From contig CADASL010000003.1 in NCBI GenBank assembly GCA_902790595.1, positions 248,001 to 312,000 on the forward strand: a stretch of DNA of 64,000 bases. Reading direction: 5' to 3'. Below the pieces are notes generated by a model. It did no database searches. It saw only the letters and a program-made list of their open reading frames with translations, and was not told where the DNA came from. This stretch comes from an uncultured Bacteroidales bacterium (GTDB lineage Bacteria > Bacteroidota > Bacteroidia > Bacteroidales > SZUA-534). Each line of letters begins with the position of its first letter. Positions within the stretch are counted from its first letter, which is position 1. Positions 23,633-32,779 of the stretch are shown here, in pieces. Made by a program: the position numbers and the translations under genes.

Positions 23633-26600
23633 AATTTAAAAAACTGACTATAAAGAATATAGCCTCGATTGAGGATGCCGTAATCGATTTTTGCGACCCG
23701 ATGCTCGACCGCGAATCGCTGTTCCTGATTTACGGCGAGACGGGAGCCGGAAAAACCACAATTCTTGATGCCATCTGCCTGGCGCTATACAAAACAACGC
23801 CGCGACTGAAAAACGCATCGAACAAGGAAAAGTACTGGGACAACAATTTCACTGGTTCAAAAAAAACAGAACAATCGGAAGTTAACCTTGCCAGCATAAA
23901 CCAATACTTGAGGAAAGGCTGCCTAAAAGGCTATGTGGAACTGATTTTTGAAGGTAATGATGCCGCAGAATATTGCGCCACCGTTGAGTTGCGCGTTTCG
24001 GAGCGCACAGGCAGCATTCAGGCGCCCGTATGGCGGCTGACGTGCGGCAACACCGAGTTCCGGCTGGAGAAAGACATTGATAATGAGGTTCTGAGAGTTG
24101 TCGGTTTGAACTTCGACCAGTTCTGCCGCACAACGATGCTGGCGCAGGGCGAGTTCACCAAATTCCTGAAAAGCAACGAGAGCGAGAAATCCGACATTCT
24201 GGAAAAAATCACGGGAACGGGCATTTACTCGACCATCGGTGTGGAAATTTTCAACCGCGAGAGGGCAAAAGCCGACGAGTTGAAAGCGGCCGAAAACCTG
24301 CTGAACAGCATTTCGCCACTCTCGCAAACCGACATTGAGAACCTGACCGCCGAGCGCAAACAACTCGAAAAAGATTATGCTGAGCTGACAACGCAAAAAA
24401 CATCTTGCACCAACCAAAAAAACTGGCTTTTACGGAAAGACGAGTGTGAAAAAAACATCGCCACAGCGCGACAGGATTTTGAGCGGAACAAAAACTTGAA
24501 GGAAAGTACTGATTTTGTTGAAAAACTGAATCTTATATCGGCATACAACAACACAGCCGGAGTACGCCAATCGGTGTCGAGACTAGCGGAAATCAAAGCA
24601 AAGCGGAACGATTTGAACGCCGAAGAATCACGTTACAGAAACGGTTTTGCTGTTATGACAAACGGCGAGCTTTTCCGCGACAGCGAAATTGCACAACAGG
24701 AAAAACAGTTAGCCGATGTTGCCAAGTTTCTGGCAGCCCACGCCGACTGCGCCACAATGTACAACGACAGTCAGACGATTGTGGCCGGCTTGCGGCAATG
24801 CGTGACGGAACGCAACGAGGCCGCCACCAACATCGGCAAAGCTGAAACTAAGGAGCGCGACGAGCTGACGAAAATAACTGACGAACTTAACTCGCTGAAC
24901 GCGTCGCTAAAAACTCAAAACGTTGAAAAAGAGCGCGTTCAAGGCGAACTGGTAAAACGCCAAAAACAACTTTCCGAGGCAAATGTGCAGAACCTGCAAG
25001 CTGAATACGAGAAGAATATCAACCTCAAAGGGCAGTTGAACGCCGCGCAAACGGAGCTGACGAATACTGAAAATGCCGAAAAAAGTCTGCAACAGGTTTC
25101 GGCGACGGGCGCCAATCTTGAAAAAAACATTGCCGCAAACAAAGACGAAGCCGCAAAATTAGAGGCGGCAGCCACCGAGGCTCAAAAGGCGAAAGACGAG
25201 GCAGAGAAACTGTTTGAAGCCGCAAAGGCGAGTGTGGGCGACTATGCTAGAACGCTGCGTATGGGGCTTCGCGCCGGCGACAAGTGCCCGGTGTGCGGTC
25301 AACGGGTTGAATCGGTTGCCGAAGACGCTGATTTTGAAGCAGCCCTGAAACCGCTGGCCGACAACTTCCAAAACAAAAAAGAGCTTGCCAACAAAACCGA
25401 TACAAAGCTAAAAGAACTTCAGGCCACCATCAAGGCGCAAACCTTGCAGTTGGCAGAGACACAGACAGATATAGCCGCAAAAAAAGAGGACCACGCAAAA
25501 GCCGCAAAGCGTTTGGAACTTGCGTGCAATGCTTTGAATATCAACGTTGACGGCCAATTGAAAGAAAAACTTGCGCAGTTGACAGAAAAATGCGAACAGA
25601 CCGTAAACGACCTTTCGGAAAAGATAAAATCGGCAAACGCGGTTCAGGCAGAAATCAACAATTTACTTAAAGAAAAAGAAAAAATAACAACTGCTATTGA
25701 CGATATAAACAGCAAAATAAACAAACAAAACGAAGCATTGAACAAATGCAAGTCGGAAATTGCCAATCTGCGAAACAACGCCGAGGCAAACCAAAAGAAA
25801 GCCGAGAACATCTTGCTGAATGTCGGTCAGAAAATTGTTTATCGCGACTGGCAGGCCGACCTGAACGCCACTATCACAAAACTTGAGGACGAGGCAAAGG
25901 ATTATCTTGTCAAATCGCAGTTGCAGACCGAACTGACTGCCGACATTGAGCGCCGCAAAGTGGCGCGAAGCAACTCGCAGCATCTGCGGCAGCAGATTGA
26001 GAAACTTTACCCCGACTGGCAGGCGGGCAACGCTCCGAAAAAAGTGGAAGACATCGATAACACGTGGGTTAAATACTATAACCACGTGTCGAATTTGCAA
26101 AACGAACTGAAACACAACACCGAAGATGAACAAACGGAAGAGTTGAAAATTGCCAACTTTTTGAAAACGAACACCATAAATCGCCAACAATTAGAGGAGC
26201 TTGCAAAGGTGCCGGAGGAAAAAATCGATGCTCTCAAAAAAGAGACCGACGACCTGGAAAAGGCTGTCAGCAAGGCGAAAGGCGCGTTGGAGCAAGCCGA
26301 AAAAACACTGGCTCAACACTTGGAGCAAAAGCCGCAAACCGATGAGCCTCTCACCCTGGACGAGGCTAACACATTGGAAACCAGCTTGACAGAAAAAATC
26401 GACTGCTGCAACAAGCGCATTGGCGACATCGACGGGCAATTCCGCCAGAATGCCGCAAACATCAAGGCGCGGCAGGCAAAAGAACGCGAGGTGGAGACGC
26501 TGCGCATTGAGCACGACCGCTGGAGCTGCCTGAACAAGCTTTTCGGCAGTGCCGACGGCCACCGTTTCCGCTACATTGCGCAAAGCTACATTCTGAAAGA

Positions 26601-27021
26601 GCTGCTCAGCAAGGCCAACTATTTCCTGAACCAGCTGTCGTCGCGTTATGAGCTTGATTGTCAGAGTAATTCATTTGTTATTCTTGTCCACGATATGTAC
26701 TTCGGCGGCAATGTGCGCCCCGTGAACCTGGTTTCGGGCGGCGAGAGTTTTGTGGTGTCGCTGGCGCTTGCGCTGGGCCTCTCAACCCTCAACAGCAACG
26801 GCTTTACCACCGACATTCTGTTCATCGACGAGGGTTTTGGCACGCTCGACAGCAGCACGCTCGAAGTGGTGATGAACACCTTGGAGCGCCTTCGCGAAAG
26901 CGGCAACCGCAAGGTGGGCATTATCAGCCACGTGGAAGCCTTGAGCGAGCGAATTCCGGTGAAACTTCTGGTGGAGCGCAACACCGGCAATGCGGCAAAA
27001 GTCAGAATGATAAAAGACTGA
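23629..27021 (+). CDS. sbcC: DNA repair ATPase subunit SbcC (Rad50 family)
   Basis: A 1130-residue SMC-like ATPase. Walker A is YGETGAGKTT (about 35-44), the Q-loop region is MLAQGEFTKFLKS, and two long coiled coils (about 200-540 and 570-940) flank the zinc hook CPVCG at 553-557. The ABC signature is LVSGGES near 1034-1040 and Walker B is ILFIDEGFGTLD with D1067 and E1068. The complex, with SbcD, tethers and trims DNA ends. Its length is normal for Bacteroidota SbcC. It ends 12 nt from the convergent propeller lipoprotein gene with no visible terminator between. Confidence 0.96.
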   Translation: MKFKKLTIKNIASIEDAVIDFCDPMLDRESLFLIYGETGAGKTTILDAICLALYKTTPRLKNASNKEKYWDNNFTGSKKTEQSEVNLASINQYLRKGCLKGYVELIFEGNDAAEYCATVELRVSERTGSIQAPVWRLTCGNTEFRLEKDIDNEVLRVVGLNFDQFCRTTMLAQGEFTKFLKSNESEKSDILEKITGTGIYSTIGVEIFNRERAKADELKAAENLLNSISPLSQTDIENLTAERKQLEKDYAELTTQKTSCTNQKNWLLRKDECEKNIATARQDFERNKNLKESTDFVEKLNLISAYNNTAGVRQSVSRLAEIKAKRNDLNAEESRYRNGFAVMTNGELFRDSEIAQQEKQLADVAKFLAAHADCATMYNDSQTIVAGLRQCVTERNEAATNIGKAETKERDELTKITDELNSLNASLKTQNVEKERVQGELVKRQKQLSEANVQNLQAEYEKNINLKGQLNAAQTELTNTENAEKSLQQVSATGANLEKNIAANKDEAAKLEAAATEAQKAKDEAEKLFEAAKASVGDYARTLRMGLRAGDKCPVCGQRVESVAEDADFEAALKPLADNFQNKKELANKTDTKLKELQATIKAQTLQLAETQTDIAAKKEDHAKAAKRLELACNALNINVDGQLKEKLAQLTEKCEQTVNDLSEKIKSANAVQAEINNLLKEKEKITTAIDDINSKINKQNEALNKCKSEIANLRNNAEANQKKAENILLNVGQKIVYRDWQADLNATITKLEDEAKDYLVKSQLQTELTADIERRKVARSNSQHLRQQIEKLYPDWQAGNAPKKVEDIDNTWVKYYNHVSNLQNELKHNTEDEQTEELKIANFLKTNTINRQQLEELAKVPEEKIDALKKETDDLEKAVSKAKGALEQAEKTLAQHLEQKPQTDEPLTLDEANTLETSLTEKIDCCNKRIGDIDGQFRQNAANIKARQAKEREVETLRIEHDRWSCLNKLFGSADGHRFRYIAQSYILKELLSKANYFLNQLSSRYELDCQSNSFVILVHDMYFGGNVRPVNLVSGGESFVVSLALALGLSTLNSNGFTTDILFIDEGFGTLDSSTLEVVMNTLERLRESGNRKVGIISHVEALSERIPVKLLVERNTGNAAKVRMIKD

Positions 27022-27032
27022 AACTCTGCTGA

Positions 27033-28109
27033 TTATTTCCCTTTCATCGCCACGCCCAAATCAATCCTGACAAGCTCGTATTCCGACTCTGATTCGTCGC
27101 GGTCGGGGTCTTGCGGGGCGATTATCGCATAAAGAATATTGTCTTTTCCGCAGCTCGTCAGACTGACCGTGGGCTCATTTAGTTGGAATATCCGCAGAAG
27201 GTTTCCGTTATGGTCTCTGATGAACAATGTGTGCGGCACGTTGCCAGTACCGTGGCCGCTGGTGGGTTGTTCGCCTTTGTCATAATCGTAATCAAGCGTT
27301 ACCAGATAGTTTTTGGTGAGCTTGCAACTAGAAAAGCCATCGCGCGAAAATTCTACCCATCCGTCTGACATTTTATAATCAATATCACCTTTGACTTCCG
27401 TCATAAGTTCGAAACTGTTGCCAGCTTTCTTGTACAGTGCAACGTAAGGAAAATAAAACGCATTGCAAACCAGCATTTCCAAATCGGCATCGTATTCAAT
27501 CGACATTTGCCAAAAAGTCATTCTGACCATATCGTCAACATCAAGGTTGATAACATATTGGCCGAACGGAATGGTATCAGTGCCGTTGATGTATCGGAAA
27601 GGTGTGTCCTTGTAGTCGGGGTTGCAATGGACCTGCGACTCCTTTGTGATGAACAATTTGGCTTCCTCCCACGTATCTTGCGACGGAGCCAGCGGAATGA
27701 TAGGTTTCCTTCCCTCAACGGCATCGGTCAGCGAAATCAAAACCTGCCTTGGCGTATTCAAATCGCGAACATAGACGGTGTCGCCGTTGTATCTAATCAC
27801 AGTCGGGGTGTTAAATTCATTGGGGCCGTTGCCCTTACGTCCCATAGAGGCCACCTCTTTTTTCAGTTCGGGGTTCACAATGTGGATGAAGTTTCCTTCG
27901 AAAGCGCTTAAAGGTTGCACTACATCGGCCCACACCACATACCGGCCAGTATAAATGAAATCTCCTGGCATAGATGTGTAGATACTATCGGTTATCAGCT
28001 CATAATTAATCGGTTCGCGTTCAAGTTTCGATGAATCGATTTTGGTGTTTTTTTCTGTGCAGCAAGTCAGCAAGACCAGCAAACTAACGGTTATTGATGC
28101 AAGTTTCAT
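27033..28109 (-). CDS. 6-bladed beta-propeller lipoprotein (TolB-like, BF2222-type)
   Basis: A 358-residue lipoprotein with signal MKLASITVSLLVLLTCC (acylated C16 or C17). The body fits the TolB-like 6-bladed propeller family expanded in Bacteroidota. It has repeated blade-like segments (FIYTGRYVVWADV, TPTVIRYNGDTVYVRDLNTPRQVLIS, NYLVTLDYDYDKGEQP, HTLFIRDHNGNLLRIFQL) and the GRKGNGPNEF motif near 92-101, which is typical of the group. Probably anchored at the periplasmic side or surface. Function unknown. It has its own promoter box at 28134-28141. Confidence 0.75.
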   Translation of the reverse strand: MKLASITVSLLVLLTCCTEKNTKIDSSKLEREPINYELITDSIYTSMPGDFIYTGRYVVWADVVQPLSAFEGNFIHIVNPELKKEVASMGRKGNGPNEFNTPTVIRYNGDTVYVRDLNTPRQVLISLTDAVEGRKPIIPLAPSQDTWEEAKLFITKESQVHCNPDYKDTPFRYINGTDTIPFGQYVINLDVDDMVRMTFWQMSIEYDADLEMLVCNAFYFPYVALYKKAGNSFELMTEVKGDIDYKMSDGWVEFSRDGFSSCKLTKNYLVTLDYDYDKGEQPTSGHGTGNVPHTLFIRDHNGNLLRIFQLNEPTVSLTSCGKDNILYAIIAPQDPDRDESESEYELVRIDLGVAMKGK

Positions 28110-28133
28110 CTTAATAATGGTTTTGATGTTTTA

Positions 28134-28141
28134 CAAATTTA
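28134..28141 (-). promoter_or_regulatory. -7 promoter element of the propeller lipoprotein gene
   Basis: The minus strand reads TAAATTTG (TAnnTTTG) in the 58-nt gap after the O-antigen ligase-like gene, 25 nt before the ATG at 28109. It suggests independent transcription. Confidence 0.55.
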
Positions 28142-28167
28142 TGCTTTTATCGCTGATTTTCAAAATT

Positions 28168-29772
28168 TTATTTCTCGGGTTGCCGCGCAGTGCTGTTTTT
28201 AGTCAACAACAACGTCATTGCATAAAACAATCCGAACATTATGCAGCCCAGCTGGCGGGTGAGCGTGTCCTCGTCGAGCATCGACACAAACATAATGGTG
28301 CAGAATGTGACCAGCAGGAAATTCGACGATTTCACCATAAACAGCGGCGCGAACATACAAATCAGCACCAGCACAAAACCTATTAGCCCAAGGCTGATGA
28401 CAAAGGTAAGATATTGATTATGCGCCATAAAGCGGTTTTCGAGCTCAAGATTCGAGTTGGTTTCCTCGTAGGCCTGGGCAAACGCCTCCTTGGCACTGCC
28501 CGGTCCCGAACCGAGCAACGGATGCTTCTTCACAATATGCAGTCCGGTCTTGAAAAACTCAATGCGCATACTAACCGATTTGCCGTTGGCGTCGTTATAG
28601 CGCAGATAGTTCTCAATCTCCCAAATAACTTCATATACGCGCCTGTATATTCCTGATTTTTCAATGTTTATGCAACTGGCATAACCTTTCTCAATGCCAG
28701 CAATCTCCTCGCCGGTCAGCTGCCACACCCCGCAACTGTCTTTCGGCAACCCTTTTGAAGTCAGATAGCGCATAAGAGTGTTCCTAATGGGCTGTCCCAT
28801 ACGGTCTACACTATCAATGCATATACGGCTGCGCTTGTTCCACTCACTCTTAAGCTCCTTGTTGCAGATGTATCGATAGACATAATAGCCGTTCTCTGTG
28901 GTCTCACTTTTCAGATAGTGGGTGTAGGGATTCCCCTGCTGCGTCAGTTTGGGCAGCTCGGTAGCGGTGTCACGAATCTGGTGCATATCGGTGTAAACGC
29001 TTCGGACGTAAAGCGCCGCCACAACGGCAAAACCCACCATCACAGTCAGAAGCCCATAGAACTGCCAGCGCCTGAAACTGTTGCGCTTGGCCAGAATCAG
29101 AACACCCACGGCAACAATGGCCGCAACCCAGCTTGTGGCGGCCTGAATGAGGGTGGTGAAATAGAGCAGCCAGGCAATTATCGCGGCAAGCGCGATTTTT
29201 TGCCACATTTTCAATTCCTTACGGCTATCGTACCAGGTGTAGATGATGTAGAAAACCGACATCACACACATCACTCCCAAACGGATGTGCGACACGAAAA
29301 TGGAGATGTCGCGGTAGTTGGCCACCGTTTTTTTCCGTGGCACGTAGATGCCCAAATAAACGCAAAGGCTTATCAACGTGCTGACAATCACTGCCAGCAC
29401 AAAAATGTTGAATATGCCATTTATCTGCTTATGCGACAGCCTCAACGACCCGATGACGAACGGGAAAAACAGCAGCGGCAGCATATCAACAACTTCAGTC
29501 ACGGCGTGGCCGGAATTGGGTGTGCGCCAAATCCATAGCAGATGTAGGACAAAAATGCCCATTATCGGCCACAGAAACTTATTCTGTTTCAGATTGTTCC
29601 ATTTGTAACCATAGTTGCCGCTGATTATCCAGGCAATGGGAATGCCCACGGTGCCAAAGCTCATCATAAATCGCGACAGCGGCATTCCGATGACCGTCAC
29701 CGCCAGCACAAAAAGAATGAGCCACTCGGTGTTCCGGATGGTAAAAACGCGCGTGTAAAGCGACTTCCACAT
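28168..29772 (-). CDS. O-antigen ligase family (Wzy_C) membrane protein
   Basis: A 534-residue polytopic protein with about 11-12 helices. An early cluster (residues 15-240) and a late one (about 430-525) flank a large periplasmic loop of about 165 residues (260-425). The conserved Wzy_C block is seen as HPLLGSGPGSAKEAFAQAYEE near 416-436, followed by MAHNQYLTFVISLGLIGFVL. Members polymerise or ligate undecaprenyl-linked glycans to lipid A core or to proteins; the exact acceptor is unknown. It lies 12 nt after the PKD protein gene, probably in one operon. No other polysaccharide-synthesis genes are adjacent. Confidence 0.85.
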   Translation of the reverse strand: MWKSLYTRVFTIRNTEWLILFVLAVTVIGMPLSRFMMSFGTVGIPIAWIISGNYGYKWNNLKQNKFLWPIMGIFVLHLLWIWRTPNSGHAVTEVVDMLPLLFFPFVIGSLRLSHKQINGIFNIFVLAVIVSTLISLCVYLGIYVPRKKTVANYRDISIFVSHIRLGVMCVMSVFYIIYTWYDSRKELKMWQKIALAAIIAWLLYFTTLIQAATSWVAAIVAVGVLILAKRNSFRRWQFYGLLTVMVGFAVVAALYVRSVYTDMHQIRDTATELPKLTQQGNPYTHYLKSETTENGYYVYRYICNKELKSEWNKRSRICIDSVDRMGQPIRNTLMRYLTSKGLPKDSCGVWQLTGEEIAGIEKGYASCINIEKSGIYRRVYEVIWEIENYLRYNDANGKSVSMRIEFFKTGLHIVKKHPLLGSGPGSAKEAFAQAYEETNSNLELENRFMAHNQYLTFVISLGLIGFVLVLICMFAPLFMVKSSNFLLVTFCTIMFVSMLDEDTLTRQLGCIMFGLFYAMTLLLTKNSTARQPEK

Positions 29773-29784
29773 AGTGGATTTGGC

Positions 29785-30582
29785 TTAGTAATAAACTGTG
29801 ATATAGCCGTTTAGAGGGTCGTAGTTGGTGGTGCCCTCCTCAACGGTAATCACATAGAAATAGGTTCCGGGCGACACCAGCGTGCCTTGCGGATTGTAGC
29901 CGTCCCACACAATGTTCTCGGTGCCGGAGCGGCTGAACATCTTGTAACCCCAGCGGTTGAAAATCTCAAGTTTGAGCCGCGACCCTTCACTGCACGAAAT
30001 CATAAAAAAGTCATTCTGGCCGTCGCCGTTCGGAGTGAACACATTTGGTACCTTGCTCGACGGAACAATGGTTATCGTGCTGTCGACGGAGCTGGTGCAA
30101 CCGTTGTTGTCAACCGACGTCAAACCAACATTGTACGAGCCGGGAGCGCTATATTTATGGGTCGGATTGTTCTCGTTACTTGTCGAGCCATCGCCAAATT
30201 TCCAAGTGTTTTTAAGCGATGTTGATGTTGTTATTATTTTGAAATCCACTGTTTTGTATCCTACGGTATCGCAGCTGAACGCGATGACCGGCGGATTGTT
30301 GATGGTGATGCTGGTGGTTGCGTCAGCGTTTTCGCCATTTGCGCCGGAGGCCGTCACCTTAACCGTGTAAGTGCCTGCAGCGGTGTATTTGTGCACCGGC
30401 TTTCTCTCACTGCTGGTGGCTCCATCGCCGAAATTCCATTCAAAAGACTCGTAACGGTTAGCCAAGGTGTACTCAAAAGTCTGGTCGGTTCCAACACAAG
30501 GTTTGCCAGAAATATTAATGTCTTGCGCCGAAGCCGACAACGTCAGCGCCACAGCGGACAGTATTACGTAAAAACGCTTCAT
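29785..30582 (-). CDS. PKD-domain protein with type IX secretion (type B) sorting domain
   Basis: A 265-residue secreted protein: signal peptide MKRFYVILSAVALTLSASAQ, then two PKD domains (SFEWNFGDGATSSERKPVHKY near 45-65 and NTWKFGDGSTSNENNPTHKY near 122-141, each with the FGDG and HxY motifs). The C-terminal CHU_C/gliding-motility-associated domain reads VPNVFTPNGDGQNDFF ... EIFNRWGYKMF ... WDGYNPQG ... GTYFYVITVE. This tail is the type B signal for the type IX secretion system. Surface or extracellular protein, possibly adhesive or structural. The start is ATG 30582; a TTG two codons earlier is not needed. Confidence 0.88.
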   Translation of the reverse strand: MKRFYVILSAVALTLSASAQDINISGKPCVGTDQTFEYTLANRYESFEWNFGDGATSSERKPVHKYTAAGTYTVKVTASGANGENADATTSITINNPPVIAFSCDTVGYKTVDFKIITTSTSLKNTWKFGDGSTSNENNPTHKYSAPGSYNVGLTSVDNNGCTSSVDSTITIVPSSKVPNVFTPNGDGQNDFFMISCSEGSRLKLEIFNRWGYKMFSRSGTENIVWDGYNPQGTLVSPGTYFYVITVEEGTTNYDPLNGYITVYY

Positions 30583-30606
30583 TTTCAAAAATGCATCAAT
30601 AATTTA

Positions 30607-30614
30607 CAAACATA
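30607..30614 (-). promoter_or_regulatory. -7 promoter element of the PKD-O-antigen ligase unit
   Basis: The minus strand reads TATGTTTG (TAnnTTTG), 24 nt before the ATG at 30582. Confidence 0.5.
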
Positions 30615-30670
30615 ATCAAAAATGAAAAAGGCGTTATAAATATGAGGGGTTATTTTTCGCTTGCGCGGAT

Positions 30671-32305
30671 TCAAAACTCCGCCTCCGACACAATCCTCAC
30701 TTTTTTCCCCGTTACGGGATGAGTGAATTCGATTTCGGCGGCGTGCAGATAAAGGCGGCTGTCGGGCGCGCCATAAAGGTTATCGCCGACAATCGGGCAA
30801 CCCAAACCCTGACTGTGAGCGGCGTGGACGCGTAACTGATGAGTGCGGCCAGTCTCGGGAAAAAAGTTGACAAGTGTGCAGTTTCCGTTTTTGCCGATGA
30901 CGGAATATCGAGTTACGGCAGGCTTTCCGTGCTCAAAATCAACCATCTGGCGCGGCCGGTCGTCGTGATTCAGGCGGAGCGGAAGAGTGATAACGCCGCT
31001 GTCGTCCTTCAAAACTCCGTCAAGCAGAGCCACATAGCGTTTTTTGACGGCCCGAGTCGAGAATTGCCGCTGAAGAGTGACATAAACATCTTTTGTTTTG
31101 GCTATCAGCAAGATGCCCGACGTGGCCATATCGAGCCGGTGAACCACCATCGGCTCACTGGCGTCGGGAAAAAGCCCACGCAGCATTGAGCCGACAGAAG
31201 CCGAATGCTCCTTGCCCGGCACCGACGGCAGCCCGGCAGGCTTGTCGATGGCGGCAATCCATTCGTCGTTGTAGAGGATTTTGAGCTGGGCGACCGGTTG
31301 ACGGCGCAGTGGATTCGGCTCCACATCGAGCCCTTGCAGCATAAAATTCAGAATAGGCTCGCATTTGCTGTGGCAAGCCGGATAGAACTGTCCGTGACAG
31401 CGCACCTCACCCACCGGTGCCGCTCCCCACCAGAACTCGGCCATCGTCAGAGGCTTTAATCCCTGACTGAAAGCAAATTGCAGCAGTTTGGGCGCGGCGC
31501 ACTCACCGGCGGCGGCCGGCGGCTCACAACCGCGCTCGTCGGCGAAAATGCGGCTGACGGTTTTCCGCTCGCCTCGTGCGTTCAGCACAACATACTGGTC
31601 GAAAAGCCACGCCTGAAGTTCCTCCGATTTCTGCCGCCGTTGCTCTTTCAGCCGCGCAATCTCGGTTTGCAAAGCAGACGCTTCCACCTCAGCGTCAGCA
31701 ATTTTTGCAGCCCATTGCCGTTCAAGACGTTTCAGCTCGGCCTTTTCAAACTGGCTCTGCCTGATTAGCTCGTCCGATTGTTCCGGCGTAAGCTCCTGGC
31801 GGCGACGGGCGTCGCGGTCGGCCTTGTGAAGCCGGGCGGCGGCTTTTGCCTGGCCGATTTCCGCCTCGGCCTGCTGTTTCACTTCATTCAGTTTCTTGAT
31901 TGCCAATAAGTTTCTCTTGCTTTTGGCTATGGATTCAATCTGCCTGTTAATGTCGGAAATGGAGCGTTCCTCGGTTTTGAACCGGCCGTCGGGCGCAGTG
32001 ATGTCGAAAATTGGCGGAACAAACCAGCGGTGGCAGGCGCGGCCGCCGATGTTGCCCGAAAAGGCGGCAAGAAACCCGAGCTGCCCGTTGCGGTCCTGAA
32101 CCACAAGCACTCCGAACATCTTGCCTTGAGCAATCTCATCGGCCCAATCGGTTCGCGTTTCCAAATAGCGCTGCACGCAGTTGGCGGCCGTAACAGCCAA
32201 CGGATGCGGAGTGTAACAAAACGGACAGTTGAATAGTTTCGGCAGAATGGTATCGGCTGGAATTTCAGCAAACGGGTGGAACAGAGCAGTGAGCGTTGAG
32301 TCCAT
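30671..32305 (-). CDS. RluA-family pseudouridine synthase with long N-terminal extension
   Basis: A 544-residue protein. The C-terminal half (about 335-544) is an RluA-type catalytic domain: ILYNDEWIAAIDKPAGLPSVPG, VHRLDMATSGILLIAKT (catalytic Asp in HRLD), KKRYVALLDG and FPETGRTHQLRVHAAHSQGLGCPIVGDNLYG. The N-terminal 330 residues comprise a globular part (CPFCYTPHP, LVVQDRNGQLGFLAAFSG, FVPPIFDI) and a charged coiled coil (about 125-235). Extended RluA proteins of this size occur in Bacteroidota and gamma-proteobacteria. The rRNA/tRNA target is unknown. The gene is monocistronic in appearance. Confidence 0.88.
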   Translation of the reverse strand: MDSTLTALFHPFAEIPADTILPKLFNCPFCYTPHPLAVTAANCVQRYLETRTDWADEIAQGKMFGVLVVQDRNGQLGFLAAFSGNIGGRACHRWFVPPIFDITAPDGRFKTEERSISDINRQIESIAKSKRNLLAIKKLNEVKQQAEAEIGQAKAAARLHKADRDARRRQELTPEQSDELIRQSQFEKAELKRLERQWAAKIADAEVEASALQTEIARLKEQRRQKSEELQAWLFDQYVVLNARGERKTVSRIFADERGCEPPAAAGECAAPKLLQFAFSQGLKPLTMAEFWWGAAPVGEVRCHGQFYPACHSKCEPILNFMLQGLDVEPNPLRRQPVAQLKILYNDEWIAAIDKPAGLPSVPGKEHSASVGSMLRGLFPDASEPMVVHRLDMATSGILLIAKTKDVYVTLQRQFSTRAVKKRYVALLDGVLKDDSGVITLPLRLNHDDRPRQMVDFEHGKPAVTRYSVIGKNGNCTLVNFFPETGRTHQLRVHAAHSQGLGCPIVGDNLYGAPDSRLYLHAAEIEFTHPVTGKKVRIVSEAEF

Positions 32306-32388
32306 AGTTGTGAGCCGATAACAAATTATGAATCAAACCGGTGCTGAACACGGTTTGATGTTAAGATTCAATTTATTGCTTGGGCGGG

Positions 32389-32676
32389 TCAGACAAGCTC
32401 GCGGTCAGCGAACTTTTGCGGCTCCTTGCGGATGGCGTTGGCTACGGCGCGGAACTCGTCGTCTTCAATCTCCTCCTTGGTCAGCTCGTAGTAGTGCGAC
32501 TCGTCGCCGTTAGCAGTTTGAAAGATTACCTCCATCACAACCACGCCGCTCTTTTTGTAAACGGCATAGTTTCGCATAAAGAAATCTATCTGGTTTTTGC
32601 TTTTAACTACTTGAAGCTTTGGATTTTGCGAGTCGATTTTCTTTTCCTCCAGCTCGTTCTGCTCAATGTTTTCCAT
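32389..32676 (-). CDS. Small hypothetical protein
   Basis: A 95-residue soluble, acidic protein beginning MENIEQNELEEKKIDSQNPK, with a central strand-rich part (DFFMRNYAVYKKSGVVVMEVIFQTANGDESHYYELTKEE) and a C-terminal helix. I recognise no family. It lies between dnaE and the RluA gene, separated from dnaE by a GC-rich hairpin. Codon use looks like its neighbours and its frame has normal bias, so it is probably real. Confidence 0.6.
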   Translation of the reverse strand: MENIEQNELEEKKIDSQNPKLQVVKSKNQIDFFMRNYAVYKKSGVVVMEVIFQTANGDESHYYELTKEEIEDDEFRAVANAIRKEPQKFADRELV

Positions 32677-32697
32677 TTTTAGTTTCCTATTACGTAT

Positions 32698-32729
32698 TTG
32701 CGCGCCGTTACCTCTAAACGGCAGCGCAA
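32698..32729 (-). other. 12-bp hairpin downstream of dnaE, possible terminator without U tract
   Basis: TTGCGC and GCCGTT (32698-32709) pair with AACGGC (32717-32722) and GCGCAA (32724-32729), with a single bulged base, around a 7-nt loop. On the minus strand the stem is followed by ATACG, not a T run. It may be a pause or transcript-stabilising structure after dnaE. Confidence 0.5.
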
Positions 32730-32779
32730 TATAGCAATTCTTTTATTTTACGACGGCCAAAATGCGGCTCTCCACGATT

